Positions 25,467 to 33,160 of a stretch of 43,711 bases of DNA are shown piece after piece. The position numbers were made by a program, and so were the translations under genes. The first letter of the stretch is position 1. Each line of letters opens with the position of its first letter. Under the pieces are notes generated by a model. That model was not told where the DNA came from. It searched no databases and worked only from the letters and a program-made list of their open reading frames with translations. This DNA comes from an uncultured Pelagibacteraceae bacterium (GTDB lineage Bacteria; Pseudomonadota; Alphaproteobacteria; Pelagibacterales; Pelagibacteraceae), in contig CACGAC010000009.1 of NCBI GenBank assembly GCA_902571015.1, forward strand, positions 1-43,711, read 5' to 3'.

Positions 25467-26217
25467 CTCAATCTATAATGGAACGGTAATACACAAAAGA
25501 TTTAAACCAAAAAAACATTATTTTAAGTACAGTGTATTTTCATTATTAATTGATTTATCTGATCTAAATAGTCTGAATAAAAATATAAGTTTTTTCTCAT
25601 ATAATCGGTTTAATCTAATTAGTTTTTTTGACAAAGATCATGGTCAAAGAGATGGCTCATCTTTGACTGAATGGGTGAAAAAAAATTTAGAGGAAAATAA
25701 TATCTTTTCAAAAGATATAAGAATAAAGCTTTTGTGCTATCCAAGAATTTTTGGTTATGTGTTTAATCCTCTTAGTGTTTTCTTTGTTTATGATCATAAT
25801 GAAAATTTAATTTCAATATTATATGAGGTAAAAAATACTTTTGGAGAACAACATACTTATATTTTTAGAGTAGAGAAAAATAACATATTACAACACAACT
25901 GTTTCAAAAAATTTCATGTGTCTCCGTTTATTGAAATGAATTGTAATTATTTTTTTAGAATCTTAAAACCATCTGAAAAGATTTCAGTCATAATTGATCA
26001 ATATCAGCAAAATGAAAAAATCTTATTTGCATCACAAGAAGGAAAAAGGGTAGATTTTACAACCATAGAACTACTTAAATCATACATAAAACATCCTTTA
26101 ATGACATTTAAAATTATATCGGCGATACATTTTGAAGCCTTTAAATTATGGCTGAAAGGAATAAAATTTGTAAAAAAAAAACTTAAAATTAAAAATAATA
26201 TTACTTTTGAGAATTAA
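25459..26217 (+). CDS. DUF1365 family protein
   Basis: 252 aa from the ATG at 25459. Family marks are 'IYNGTVIHKRFKPKKHYFKYSVFSLLIDL' (read in two parts), 'FDKDHGQRDG', 'LLCYPRIFGYVFNPLSVFFVYD' and 'FHVSPFIEMNCNYFFR'. DUF1365 proteins have no settled activity but almost always sit between an FAD oxidoreductase and a cyclopropane-synthase-like methyltransferase, as here. A role in membrane-lipid modification is inferred from that. The start lies within the end of the previous gene and its TAA shares a base with the next ATG. Confidence 0.9.
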   Translation: MTSSIYNGTVIHKRFKPKKHYFKYSVFSLLIDLSDLNSLNKNISFFSYNRFNLISFFDKDHGQRDGSSLTEWVKKNLEENNIFSKDIRIKLLCYPRIFGYVFNPLSVFFVYDHNENLISILYEVKNTFGEQHTYIFRVEKNNILQHNCFKKFHVSPFIEMNCNYFFRILKPSEKISVIIDQYQQNEKILFASQEGKRVDFTTIELLKSYIKHPLMTFKIISAIHFEAFKLWLKGIKFVKKKLKIKNNITFEN

Positions 26218-27395
26218 TGGGCTTGTATAACTTTTCAGATCAAATCGTCTTTAAAATTTTAAGAGATATTGAGCATGGGTATTTAGAGATCACAAAATAT
26301 AATGGTGAATTATTAAAATTTGGAAACCCTAATAGTCCTTTAAAATCAGATTTAAAGATAAAAAAACCAAATTTTACTTTTAACTTAATAAAAGGTGGAA
26401 GTGTTGGTTTTGCAGAATCTTATATGAGGGATGAATTTGAAACTGATAATCTTTCAAATTTGATAGAAATCACTGCAAGAAATATTAAAACAATTTATAA
26501 ATTTTCAGGTCTATTAGACTTTCCAATGGTTAATTACGTAAAAAATATATTTATTAAAAACACCAGAGGTCGAAGTAAAGATAATATTTCAAAACATTAC
26601 GACTTAGGCAATGAGTTTTTTGCACTATGGCTTGATAAAACCTTAACATATTCAAGTGCAATATTTGATGAGAGAAATAAAGATTTGTCTAATGCACAAA
26701 ATAATAAATATCAAAAATTAATCGATTTAATAAAACCAAATAACGGTGACAAAATTTTAGAGATCGGATGTGGTTGGGGTGGTTTTGCTGAATATTTAGG
26801 AAAAAAATATGATGTTAAATTAGATTGTATTACTATATCGAAAAAACAATTTGAATACGCAAAAAAAAGAATTCACCAATGTGGCTTAAACGAAAAAGTA
26901 AATATTGAAATTAAAGATTATAGAGATTTAAAAAATAAATATAATTCAATAGCTTCAATAGAAATGATAGAGGCTGTTGGACAAAATTACCTAGAGAGTT
27001 ATTTTAAAACTATTAAAGATAATCTATCAGATGATGGAAGAGCTGCTATTCAGGCTATTACAATAGATGATAATATGTTTGACCGATATAAAAACAAGAC
27101 AGACTTTATCCAAAAATATATTTTTCCTGGAGGTTTTTTACCAAGTAAGAATATTATTAATAAATATGTTTCGGAAAATGGTCTAGCTATCAAGTCATAT
27201 GACTCCTATGCAGATCATTATTCTGATACATTAGCAATATGGAGAAATGAATTTAATAAGAAGTGGGATTTAATAAAGAAACAAGGATTTGATTTAACTT
27301 TCAAAAGAATGTGGGAATTTTACCTTTCTTATTGTGAGGCAGGTTTTAAATCCAAAAATATAGATTTAATTCAATTTTCACTTCAAAATAAATGA
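26217..27395 (+). CDS. Cyclopropane-fatty-acyl-phospholipid synthase-like SAM methyltransferase
   Basis: 392 aa. The SAM-binding motif is 'ILEIGCGWGGFAEYLG' (~180-195), and 'ISKHYDLGNEFFALWLDKTL' plus 'KYIFPGGFLPS' are Cfa signatures. By alignment from memory with E. coli Cfa, Glu239 and Tyr317 are kept (here Glu252 and Tyr335), but Cys139 is Ser147 and His266 is Gln279. These residues belong to the bicarbonate site needed for cyclopropane ring closure. The enzyme therefore probably methylates an unsaturated acyl chain, though perhaps to a branched or furan-precursor product rather than a cyclopropane. It is the third gene of a fully overlapping operon. Confidence 0.9.
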   Translation: MGLYNFSDQIVFKILRDIEHGYLEITKYNGELLKFGNPNSPLKSDLKIKKPNFTFNLIKGGSVGFAESYMRDEFETDNLSNLIEITARNIKTIYKFSGLLDFPMVNYVKNIFIKNTRGRSKDNISKHYDLGNEFFALWLDKTLTYSSAIFDERNKDLSNAQNNKYQKLIDLIKPNNGDKILEIGCGWGGFAEYLGKKYDVKLDCITISKKQFEYAKKRIHQCGLNEKVNIEIKDYRDLKNKYNSIASIEMIEAVGQNYLESYFKTIKDNLSDDGRAAIQAITIDDNMFDRYKNKTDFIQKYIFPGGFLPSKNIINKYVSENGLAIKSYDSYADHYSDTLAIWRNEFNKKWDLIKKQGFDLTFKRMWEFYLSYCEAGFKSKNIDLIQFSLQNK

Positions 27396-27411
27396 TCTTT
27401 AAAGGAAACGA

Positions 27412-27960
27412 ATGATTAAACTTAGAAATAGCAAATCAATTTTATTGATAATTTTTCTTTTCTTAATTACAAACTGCTCAAAAAATAGCGCTATGAAACC
27501 AGAAGATTTTAAAAATAAAGAACCTAGATTGATTATTGAAAATTATTTGTCTGGCAATGTAAAAGCTTGGGGTGTGCTTCAAAATAGATCTGGAAAAGTC
27601 ACAAGACAATTTTCTGCAGATTTAAACGGAAAATGGGATGGTAAACAACTGATACTTGACGAAAAATTTAACTGGGATGATGGGGAAATTCAAACCAGAC
27701 AATGGCAGATCACTAAAATTGATGAAAATAATTATGAGGGTATGGCAGGAGATGTTGTTGGTAAAGCTAAAGGATATTCGTATGGTCCAGCTTTTAAATT
27801 TGAATATGTTTTGTTAGTCCCAGTCAAAGGTAAAGAAATGAAAATTACTTTTGATGATTGGATTTTTAAACAAGATGAACGTGTAGCAATTAATAGGGCT
27901 ACAATGACTAAGTTTGGTTTCAAAGTCGCTGAATTAACTGTAGTGTTTGTTAAAGATTAA
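27412..27960 (+). CDS. DUF3833-family lipoprotein
   Basis: 182 aa. A signal sequence with lipobox 'LFLITNC' (acylated Cys near residue 22) marks a lipoprotein, and 'SGNVKAWGVLQNRSGKVTRQF' followed by 'WQITKIDENNYEGMAGDVVG' matches DUF3833. The family has no known activity but recurs in the same neighbourhood as Cfa/DUF1365/SDR genes. AAAGGAA gives a clear ribosome-binding site 17 bases after the methyltransferase gene. The stop overlaps the convergent SDR gene by 4 bases. Confidence 0.85.
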   Translation: MIKLRNSKSILLIIFLFLITNCSKNSAMKPEDFKNKEPRLIIENYLSGNVKAWGVLQNRSGKVTRQFSADLNGKWDGKQLILDEKFNWDDGEIQTRQWQITKIDENNYEGMAGDVVGKAKGYSYGPAFKFEYVLLVPVKGKEMKITFDDWIFKQDERVAINRATMTKFGFKVAELTVVFVKD

Positions 27961-28718
27961 TTTTTTTTTTGATATTTTGTAAGTTTTCCAATTAATCCAA
28001 AATAAATTTTGTTTGGTAAGAAACTTAATACTTTCAATATAGTTGTTAAAGATTTTGGAAAATGAATTTCAAAAGAATTTTTGTTTATTAAACCATCATA
28101 AATTTTTTCTGCAGCATATTCAGAAGTTTTTAAGAAAGGCATTTTAAAATCATTTTTGTCAGTCATTGGTGTTTTAATAAAACCTGGTGAGACAAGACAC
28201 ACCCGAACATTTGATCTACCAAAATCGAAATATAAGCTTTCAGCTAAATTATTTAAAGCTGATTTCGATGGCCCATATCCAGTTGAATTAGGTAATCCTC
28301 GGTAACCAGCGATTGAGGAGACTATAGTTATTGTCCCACTTTTTCTATCTTTAAAATATTTCTCTACAGCTTTAATACTATTTAATGTTCCAAAAAAATT
28401 TACTTTAAATACATTTTCAATTTGCTCAACATCAATATCTTTTTCTTTCTTGGGATCCCATGTACCAGTTGAAAAAAAACAAATATCCACACCCTGAAAA
28501 GTATCTACTATATTCTGAAAAACTTCTTTACATTTATTCTTATCGGTTACGTCTAATGGAAAAGAACTAATATTTTCATGCTCTCCACATGTTTCTTTTA
28601 GTAAATTTTCACGTCTTGCAGATATTGCAACATTCCAACCTTCTTTAGCAAATTTTATTGCTAAAGCTTTACCAATTCCTGTGCTACCACCTGTGATCCA
28701 AATAGTTTTTTTATTCAT
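27957..28718 (-). CDS. Short-chain dehydrogenase/reductase
   Basis: 253 aa, the classical SDR length. It has the cofactor motif 'TGGSTGIGKALA' (residues 8-19), an NADP-favouring 'SARREN', 'NVFKVNFFGTLN', the catalytic Ser in 'IVSSIAGYRG', and Tyr-x-x-x-Lys in 'TGYGPSKSALNN'. Substrate unknown. SDR genes of this kind also occur near the DUF1365/Cfa genes in other bacteria, so a lipid-linked reduction is plausible. It is divergent from tspO with only 9 bases between the start codons. Confidence 0.92.
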   Translation of the reverse strand: MNKKTIWITGGSTGIGKALAIKFAKEGWNVAISARRENLLKETCGEHENISSFPLDVTDKNKCKEVFQNIVDTFQGVDICFFSTGTWDPKKEKDIDVEQIENVFKVNFFGTLNSIKAVEKYFKDRKSGTITIVSSIAGYRGLPNSTGYGPSKSALNNLAESLYFDFGRSNVRVCLVSPGFIKTPMTDKNDFKMPFLKTSEYAAEKIYDGLINKNSFEIHFPKSLTTILKVLSFLPNKIYFGLIGKLTKYQKKN

Positions 28719-28736
28719 ATTATAAAGATGTATAAT
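28708..28736 (+). promoter_or_regulatory. Candidate tspO promoter with perfect -10
   Basis: A perfect TATAAT lies at 28731-28736, 6 bases before the ATG at 28743; the -35 position holds only TTTTTA (28708-28713). The spacing would start the transcript at that ATG, giving a leaderless mRNA. Confidence 0.45.
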
Positions 28737-28742
28737 ACTAAT

Positions 28743-29210
28743 ATGCTAAAAAATAAATTTTATTCATTAATTCTTTTTTTAATTGTCACTTTTTCTGCAT
28801 CATTTACTGGAGGTTTAGTCTCAATTAGCTTCAAAGAGCCCTGGTATTCTAGTCTTGTGAAATCGAATTATAATCCACCAGATTGGATATTTGCACCTGT
28901 TTGGACAACACTTTACATAATGATGACATTAGCTATTTGGTTTTTTTGGCATAGTAAAAAAAGTGATGTAAATACAATTTATATTTATTTTATACATATA
29001 GTTTTTAATGCAACTTGGAGTATTGTTTTTTTTGGACTACATCAAATATTTTTTGCATTAGTTGTCCTTGTGATTTTGATAACTTTGATAATAATTTTGA
29101 TTATTAGATTTAAACGTGTCAATTTTGTAAGTTATTACTTAATGATTCCATATTTACTTTGGTGTTTCTATGCTTTATTTCTTAACTATAACTTAATGGT
29201 GCTAAATTAA
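28743..29210 (+). CDS. tspO: TspO/MBR-family tryptophan-rich sensory protein
   Basis: 155 aa from the ATG at 28743 (an in-frame ATG at 28728 would add five residues and would overlap the perfect -10 box). There are five membrane helices with the family signature 'YNPPDWIFAPVWTTLYIMM' and 'IVFNATWSIVFFGLHQ', plus a helix with 'IPYLLWCFYALFLNYN'. TspO binds tetrapyrroles and, in Rhodobacter, tunes pigment and oxygen-dependent gene expression. In a cell likely to use light this could link porphyrin or photo-oxidative status to the neighbouring lipid cluster. It abuts the next gene's start with no gap. Confidence 0.92.
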   Translation: MLKNKFYSLILFLIVTFSASFTGGLVSISFKEPWYSSLVKSNYNPPDWIFAPVWTTLYIMMTLAIWFFWHSKKSDVNTIYIYFIHIVFNATWSIVFFGLHQIFFALVVLVILITLIIILIIRFKRVNFVSYYLMIPYLLWCFYALFLNYNLMVLN

Positions 29211-30314
29211 ATGGATGATGTTGTAATAGTTGGCGGGGGAATAATTGGTACAGCAACTGCTTATTTCCTATCTAAAGAGGGAAGAAAAGTTAAAGTAATT
29301 GAGAGAGACCCAACTTATAAATCAGCTTCCTTTCCTTTATCTCTTGGCGGTTTTAGAAGACAATTTTTTCAAACGGAAAATATTTTATTAGGTAAATTTG
29401 CTAGAGAATTTATTTTTCAAATACCAGAGTTACTGAAAACAGAAAAAAATCCTAATCCTACTGCAAGCATGGTACCAAATGGATATCTATTAATGTTTGG
29501 CCCAGAACATGCAGATGAACAATATAGGGCTCTTGAAAATCATAAAGCATGTGACGCTGGAACAAAGAACATCAAAGGTTCCGAGTTAGACAAGTTTTTT
29601 CCTTATATAAACAAAGAAGGAATAGAAACGGCTACATTTACTGACAATAAAAGTGAAGGATGGATTGATCCTTTCCTTTTTCACACAGCATTAAAAAGTA
29701 AAGCGATAGAGCAAGGTGCAGAATTTGTTAAAGGTGAAGTTAAGTCTTTATCGGAAATAAATGCTAAAACGATAGTTTCTGCCGCTGGATGTTGGACAAA
29801 AGAATTATTGGAAGATATTCCTGTAGAGCCTCAAAAGCACACAGTTTTTAGAATAAAGTGTCCAAAACATATTCCTGAAATGCCATTAACTGGAGATTTA
29901 ACAACAGGAGTTTATTGGAGACCTGAAGGTAAAGAGTATTTAGCTGGCTCACCAAAATCAGTTTTTGATGCTACAGATCTTGAACCAGCCTGGGACGATT
30001 TTGAAGAATTGGTTTGGCCTGCTTTAGCTAAAAGAATTCCAGCATTTGAAGAATTGAAGTTAACCGGTGGTTGGGCAGGTTATTATGATTGTAATAGATT
30101 AGACAATAATGCGGTTGTAGGAAAACATCCAAAATTTGAAAACGTTTACTTAGCAACTGGTTTTACTGGAAGAGGATTAATGCAAGCACCAGGAATTGGA
30201 AGAGCTTTAACAGAACTAATTACAACAGGCTCTTATCAATCTATTGATATTTCAAATATGGCAGTAGAACGAGTACTAGGTGCAAAAGCAAGACCGGAAC
30301 CTTACGTGTTATAA
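29211..30314 (+). CDS. FAD-dependent oxidase of the DadA/sarcosine-oxidase family
   Basis: 367 aa. 'DVVIVGGGIIGTATAYFLS' (residues 3-21) binds FAD; 'SLGGFRRQFF' resembles FOXRED1/dimethylglycine-oxidase-like members; 'TVYRI'-type 'HTVFRIKCP' and 'GWAGYYDCNRLDNNAVVGKHP' are substrate-domain segments; 'LATGFTGRGLMQAPGIGRAL' is the closing FAD motif. Such enzymes oxidise N-methylated or D-amino acids, releasing glycine or keto acids. That would fit a genome region that senses and consumes glycine, but the substrate is not proven. The start follows the tspO stop directly. Confidence 0.88.
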   Translation: MDDVVIVGGGIIGTATAYFLSKEGRKVKVIERDPTYKSASFPLSLGGFRRQFFQTENILLGKFAREFIFQIPELLKTEKNPNPTASMVPNGYLLMFGPEHADEQYRALENHKACDAGTKNIKGSELDKFFPYINKEGIETATFTDNKSEGWIDPFLFHTALKSKAIEQGAEFVKGEVKSLSEINAKTIVSAAGCWTKELLEDIPVEPQKHTVFRIKCPKHIPEMPLTGDLTTGVYWRPEGKEYLAGSPKSVFDATDLEPAWDDFEELVWPALAKRIPAFEELKLTGGWAGYYDCNRLDNNAVVGKHPKFENVYLATGFTGRGLMQAPGIGRALTELITTGSYQSIDISNMAVERVLGAKARPEPYVL

Positions 30315-30325
30315 TTTACTTTTAA

Positions 30326-31027
30326 ATGCAAAAAATTTTTAATTTTTTTCCACTGACAGTTTATAAGTCGACACTTTCACTTTCAGATAATGATAAAAAT
30401 GAAATGATTGAAGAAGTCCGGTTAATGGAAAAAAAAAGTAAAAATTTAGATTATAAATCCGCAACGAAAGCTTGGACAGGAGATACTCAAGGATTTGAGT
30501 ATTTGCACAATAATCCAAAATTTAAAAATTTATTTATTCAAATTAACAATTGTATTTTAGAATATTTAGAAAGTTTATCAGTGAACCATACAAAGCTTGA
30601 TCTTTATTTTCAGAGATCATGGGCAACAATTTCAAAAAAAACTGAACATATTGATAATCATTCACATGATCAGTCGCATCTTTCCATTGCATTTTATTTA
30701 AAGAAACAAAAAGACGATGCTAAGATCATGTTTTTTGATACTTCTAAGCATAATGAATTTATTCCTCAATTATTCGACTCAAGATCATTAGCAAAAGAAA
30801 ATATTTTTAAAAAACGAGATATTTTAAATTCAAGTAAAGTTGTATTTGATACTAAAGAAGATGATCTATTGATATTTCCTTCTAAAACAATTCATGGCAC
30901 AGAACAAGGAAAGTCTAATTCTGAAAGGATATCAATTTCAGCAGATATAGTATTTTTAGCAAAAGACTCATCAACACTTGAACATTTAGTTCCCCCAGTC
31001 GAAAATTGGAAAAAATTTTCTAATTAA
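30326..31027 (+). CDS. Putative 2OG-Fe(II) oxygenase (TIGR02466-like)
   Basis: 233 aa. The N-terminus 'IFNFFPLTVYKSTL' and core 'SWATISKKTEHIDNHSHDQS' followed by 'HLSIAFYLKK' match the TIGR02466 family of putative 2-oxoglutarate/Fe(II) oxygenases. The distal His is in 'FPSKTIHGTEQG' and the 2OG-binding Arg in 'SERISISADIVF'. It likely hydroxylates or demethylates a small molecule or protein in the cytoplasm. It starts 11 bases after the oxidase gene and ends 9 bases from the convergent selO. Confidence 0.78.
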   Translation: MQKIFNFFPLTVYKSTLSLSDNDKNEMIEEVRLMEKKSKNLDYKSATKAWTGDTQGFEYLHNNPKFKNLFIQINNCILEYLESLSVNHTKLDLYFQRSWATISKKTEHIDNHSHDQSHLSIAFYLKKQKDDAKIMFFDTSKHNEFIPQLFDSRSLAKENIFKKRDILNSSKVVFDTKEDDLLIFPSKTIHGTEQGKSNSERISISADIVFLAKDSSTLEHLVPPVENWKKFSN

Positions 31028-31036
31028 TTAATAAAG

Positions 31037-32491
31037 TTAAGTACCACAAAAAGTTTTGTAATCTTTAAAAGAAGTGTCCATTTTCAGATAATCTGAAATA
31101 TTTTCTTTCAGGTCATATGGTGCTTTTAAAATTTCTAAAAGTTCATTAAATGGCTCAAGATTACCATCGTTGGCTTTTTCTAATGCATTTTCAATTTTGT
31201 GATTTCTAGGAATCACAAGAGGATTAACACTTCTCATTAATTTTATGTAATTTTCTTGAGTATTATTATTTAGTTTTAATCTCTCAAGCCAATTTTTTTT
31301 CCATTTTTGAAAACTATCATCTTTAAATAAGTCATCATCATAGTCTTTAAGTTTCATTAAATGACAAAAAGTATTTGTATAGTCTACTTTGTTTTGATGC
31401 ATCCAAGTGAGCAAATCAACAATCAAAAATTTATCTTTGTTATCTTCACCTAATAATCCAAGTTTTTTTCTCATCATCTTCAACCATTTTTCTTCATATT
31501 TTTTGCCGAATGTTTCAATTATCTCCGTTGCACTTTTAACCGCCTTACTCTCATCCTGATCAATAAATGGAATTAAACACTCAGCAAATCTTGAAAGATT
31601 CCATTTTGTAATAGCTGGTTGATTACAATAAGCATATCTTCCCATCCTATCGATTGAGCTAAAAACTGTTTTTGGGTCATAGGTATCCATGAATGCACAT
31701 GGACCATAATCAATTGTCTCACCAGAAATTGTCATGTTATCAGTATTCATAACTCCATGAATAAAACCAACACGCATCCAATTTACTACAAGATCAATTT
31801 GTTTATCTATAAGCACGTTCAAAAGGTCTAAAGCTTTATTGTTTGAATTTATTAGTTTTGGATAATGTCTTTTAATCACATAATTAAGTAAAATTTCTAA
31901 CTCATCTTTTTTATCACGTGCTGCAACATATTGAAAAGTTCCAACTCTAATATGACTTGAAGCTACTCTCGTTAAGATAGCACCTTGCAATGGAGTCTCT
32001 CTCATTATTTCTTCACCTGTTTTAGCTACTGCTAAACTTCTTGTTGATGGAATATTCAGGTGATGCATCGCTTCACTAATTATATATTCCCTTAACATTG
32101 GACCCAGTGCAGCTCTGCCGTCACCATTTCTTGAAAATGCTGTTTTACCTGAACCTTTAAATTGAATGTCGTATCTCTTATTATTTTTCGTTAAATGTTC
32201 TCCTATTAAAACTGCTCTTCCATCTCCTAACATTGTGAAATGCCCAAATTGGTGACCAGCATAAGCTTGAGCAATAGCATTACTACCTTCTGGAAGAATA
32301 TTACCGGTAAATAAAGCTGCTAATTCATTTTTATCAGTTTTGGAAAAGTCCAAGTTTAATTCTTCAACTAAATCCTCATTCATTAAAATTAATTCAGGAT
32401 TTTTTACGGCAATAGGTTCAATATGTTCTTTGAATGCATTAGATAGTCTTGAATAAGAGTTATCAAAATTCCAATTCATATTATTCTTCAT
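31037..32491 (-). CDS. selO: SelO/YdiU-family protein adenylyltransferase
   Basis: 484 aa from the ATG at 32491, five bases after the msrA stop; a longer frame to 32539 runs into msrA. SelO hallmarks are 'FDNSYSRL', 'YAGHQFGHFTMLGDGRA', 'QFKGSGKTAFSRNGDGRAALG' in two parts, 'REYIISEAMHHLNIPSTRSLA', 'HGVMNTDNMTISGETIDYGP' and a C-terminal Cys three residues from the end (FCGT), where the human protein has selenocysteine. This pseudokinase flips ATP and transfers AMP to Ser/Thr/Tyr of redox proteins, affecting glutathionylation. It is transcribed with msrA, which fits oxidative-stress control. Confidence 0.95.
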   Translation of the reverse strand: MKNNMNWNFDNSYSRLSNAFKEHIEPIAVKNPELILMNEDLVEELNLDFSKTDKNELAALFTGNILPEGSNAIAQAYAGHQFGHFTMLGDGRAVLIGEHLTKNNKRYDIQFKGSGKTAFSRNGDGRAALGPMLREYIISEAMHHLNIPSTRSLAVAKTGEEIMRETPLQGAILTRVASSHIRVGTFQYVAARDKKDELEILLNYVIKRHYPKLINSNNKALDLLNVLIDKQIDLVVNWMRVGFIHGVMNTDNMTISGETIDYGPCAFMDTYDPKTVFSSIDRMGRYAYCNQPAITKWNLSRFAECLIPFIDQDESKAVKSATEIIETFGKKYEEKWLKMMRKKLGLLGEDNKDKFLIVDLLTWMHQNKVDYTNTFCHLMKLKDYDDDLFKDDSFQKWKKNWLERLKLNNNTQENYIKLMRSVNPLVIPRNHKIENALEKANDGNLEPFNELLEILKAPYDLKENISDYLKMDTSFKDYKTFCGT

Positions 32492-32496
32492 AAAGT

Positions 32497-33072
32497 TTAT
32501 TGACTCCAGATTCTTTTTAACAATTCTTCTCTTCCACAAGCTTTTTTATATCTAAGATATCTTTCTAATTTAATTTTATAGAAATCTTGATGGTATTCCT
32601 CTGCCTTATAAAATTTTTCAAAATTTCGAACATATGTAACAACTTTTTTGTTAAATTTATTTTGTAAATCTTTTATATCTTTTTCTATTAATTTTTTTTC
32701 TTCATCATTTTGATAAAATGCAACTGATCTATAACTATATCCTTTGTCACAAAATTGACCGTAAGCATCAAATGGATCAATATTAACCCAAAAATTTTTT
32801 AGTAAATCCTCGAATGAAATAACTTTTTTATCATAGATTATTTCTACAACTTCAAAGTGACCAGTATTTCCATACGTTACTTCTTTGTAGGTTGGGTTTT
32901 CAGTAATACCTCCAGAATAACCAGAAATTACCTGTTCCACACCTTTTAATTTTTCAAATGACTCTTCAACACACCAAAAACACCCTCCAGCGAAATATGC
33001 TTTATCTTTTTGAGCAGAATATGAAAAATTTATATTAATTAAAAAAAAGAAAATTATGAAAAAATGCTTCAT
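32497..33072 (-). CDS. msrA: Exported peptide methionine-S-sulfoxide reductase
   Basis: 191 aa. A hydrophobic signal (residues 1-20, '...NFSYSA') precedes the MsrA domain, so it should act in the periplasm. The catalytic motif is 'AYFAGGCFWCVEESF' with Cys31 as nucleophile, followed by 'VISGYSGG' and 'YKEVTYGNTGHFEVVEI' with its acidic and His partners. 'KAEEYHQDF' is the C-terminal hallmark. It repairs oxidised methionine in exported proteins. It is followed by selO after five bases, and a 9-bp inverted repeat lies just upstream of its start. Confidence 0.94.
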   Translation of the reverse strand: MKHFFIIFFFLININFSYSAQKDKAYFAGGCFWCVEESFEKLKGVEQVISGYSGGITENPTYKEVTYGNTGHFEVVEIIYDKKVISFEDLLKNFWVNIDPFDAYGQFCDKGYSYRSVAFYQNDEEKKLIEKDIKDLQNKFNKKVVTYVRNFEKFYKAEEYHQDFYKIKLERYLRYKKACGREELLKRIWSQ

Positions 33073-33075
33073 TAA

Positions 33076-33102
33076 TTATCATAAACAAATTCGTTATGAT
33101 AA
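33076..33102. repeat. 9-bp inverted repeat upstream of msrA
   Basis: TTATCATAA (33076-33084) and TTATGATAA (33094-33102) are perfect complements around 9 bases, beginning 4 bases before the msrA start. It may be an operator or a leader hairpin over the msrA initiation region; there is no T run. Confidence 0.45.
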
Positions 33103-33113
33103 GTCCAGATTTT

Positions 33114-33143
33114 AAAGGTAGCTACTTTTTAGTAGCCACCTTT
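33114..33143 (-). terminator. Terminator between fdh and msrA
   Basis: A 13-bp stem with one G-U pair, AAAGGTAGCTACT (33114-33126) and AGTAGCCACCTTT (33131-33143), has a 4-base loop. It starts 18 bases after the formate dehydrogenase stop on the - strand, so msrA-selO needs its own promoter. On the - strand the T run is short (TTT then AAAA). Confidence 0.75.
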
Positions 33144-33160
33144 TATAATTAAATACAGAA

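Noticed and set aside
32492..32539. N-terminal extension of SelO by 16 residues
   Set aside because: It would lie inside msrA; the ATG at 32491, just after the msrA stop, fits the family start better.
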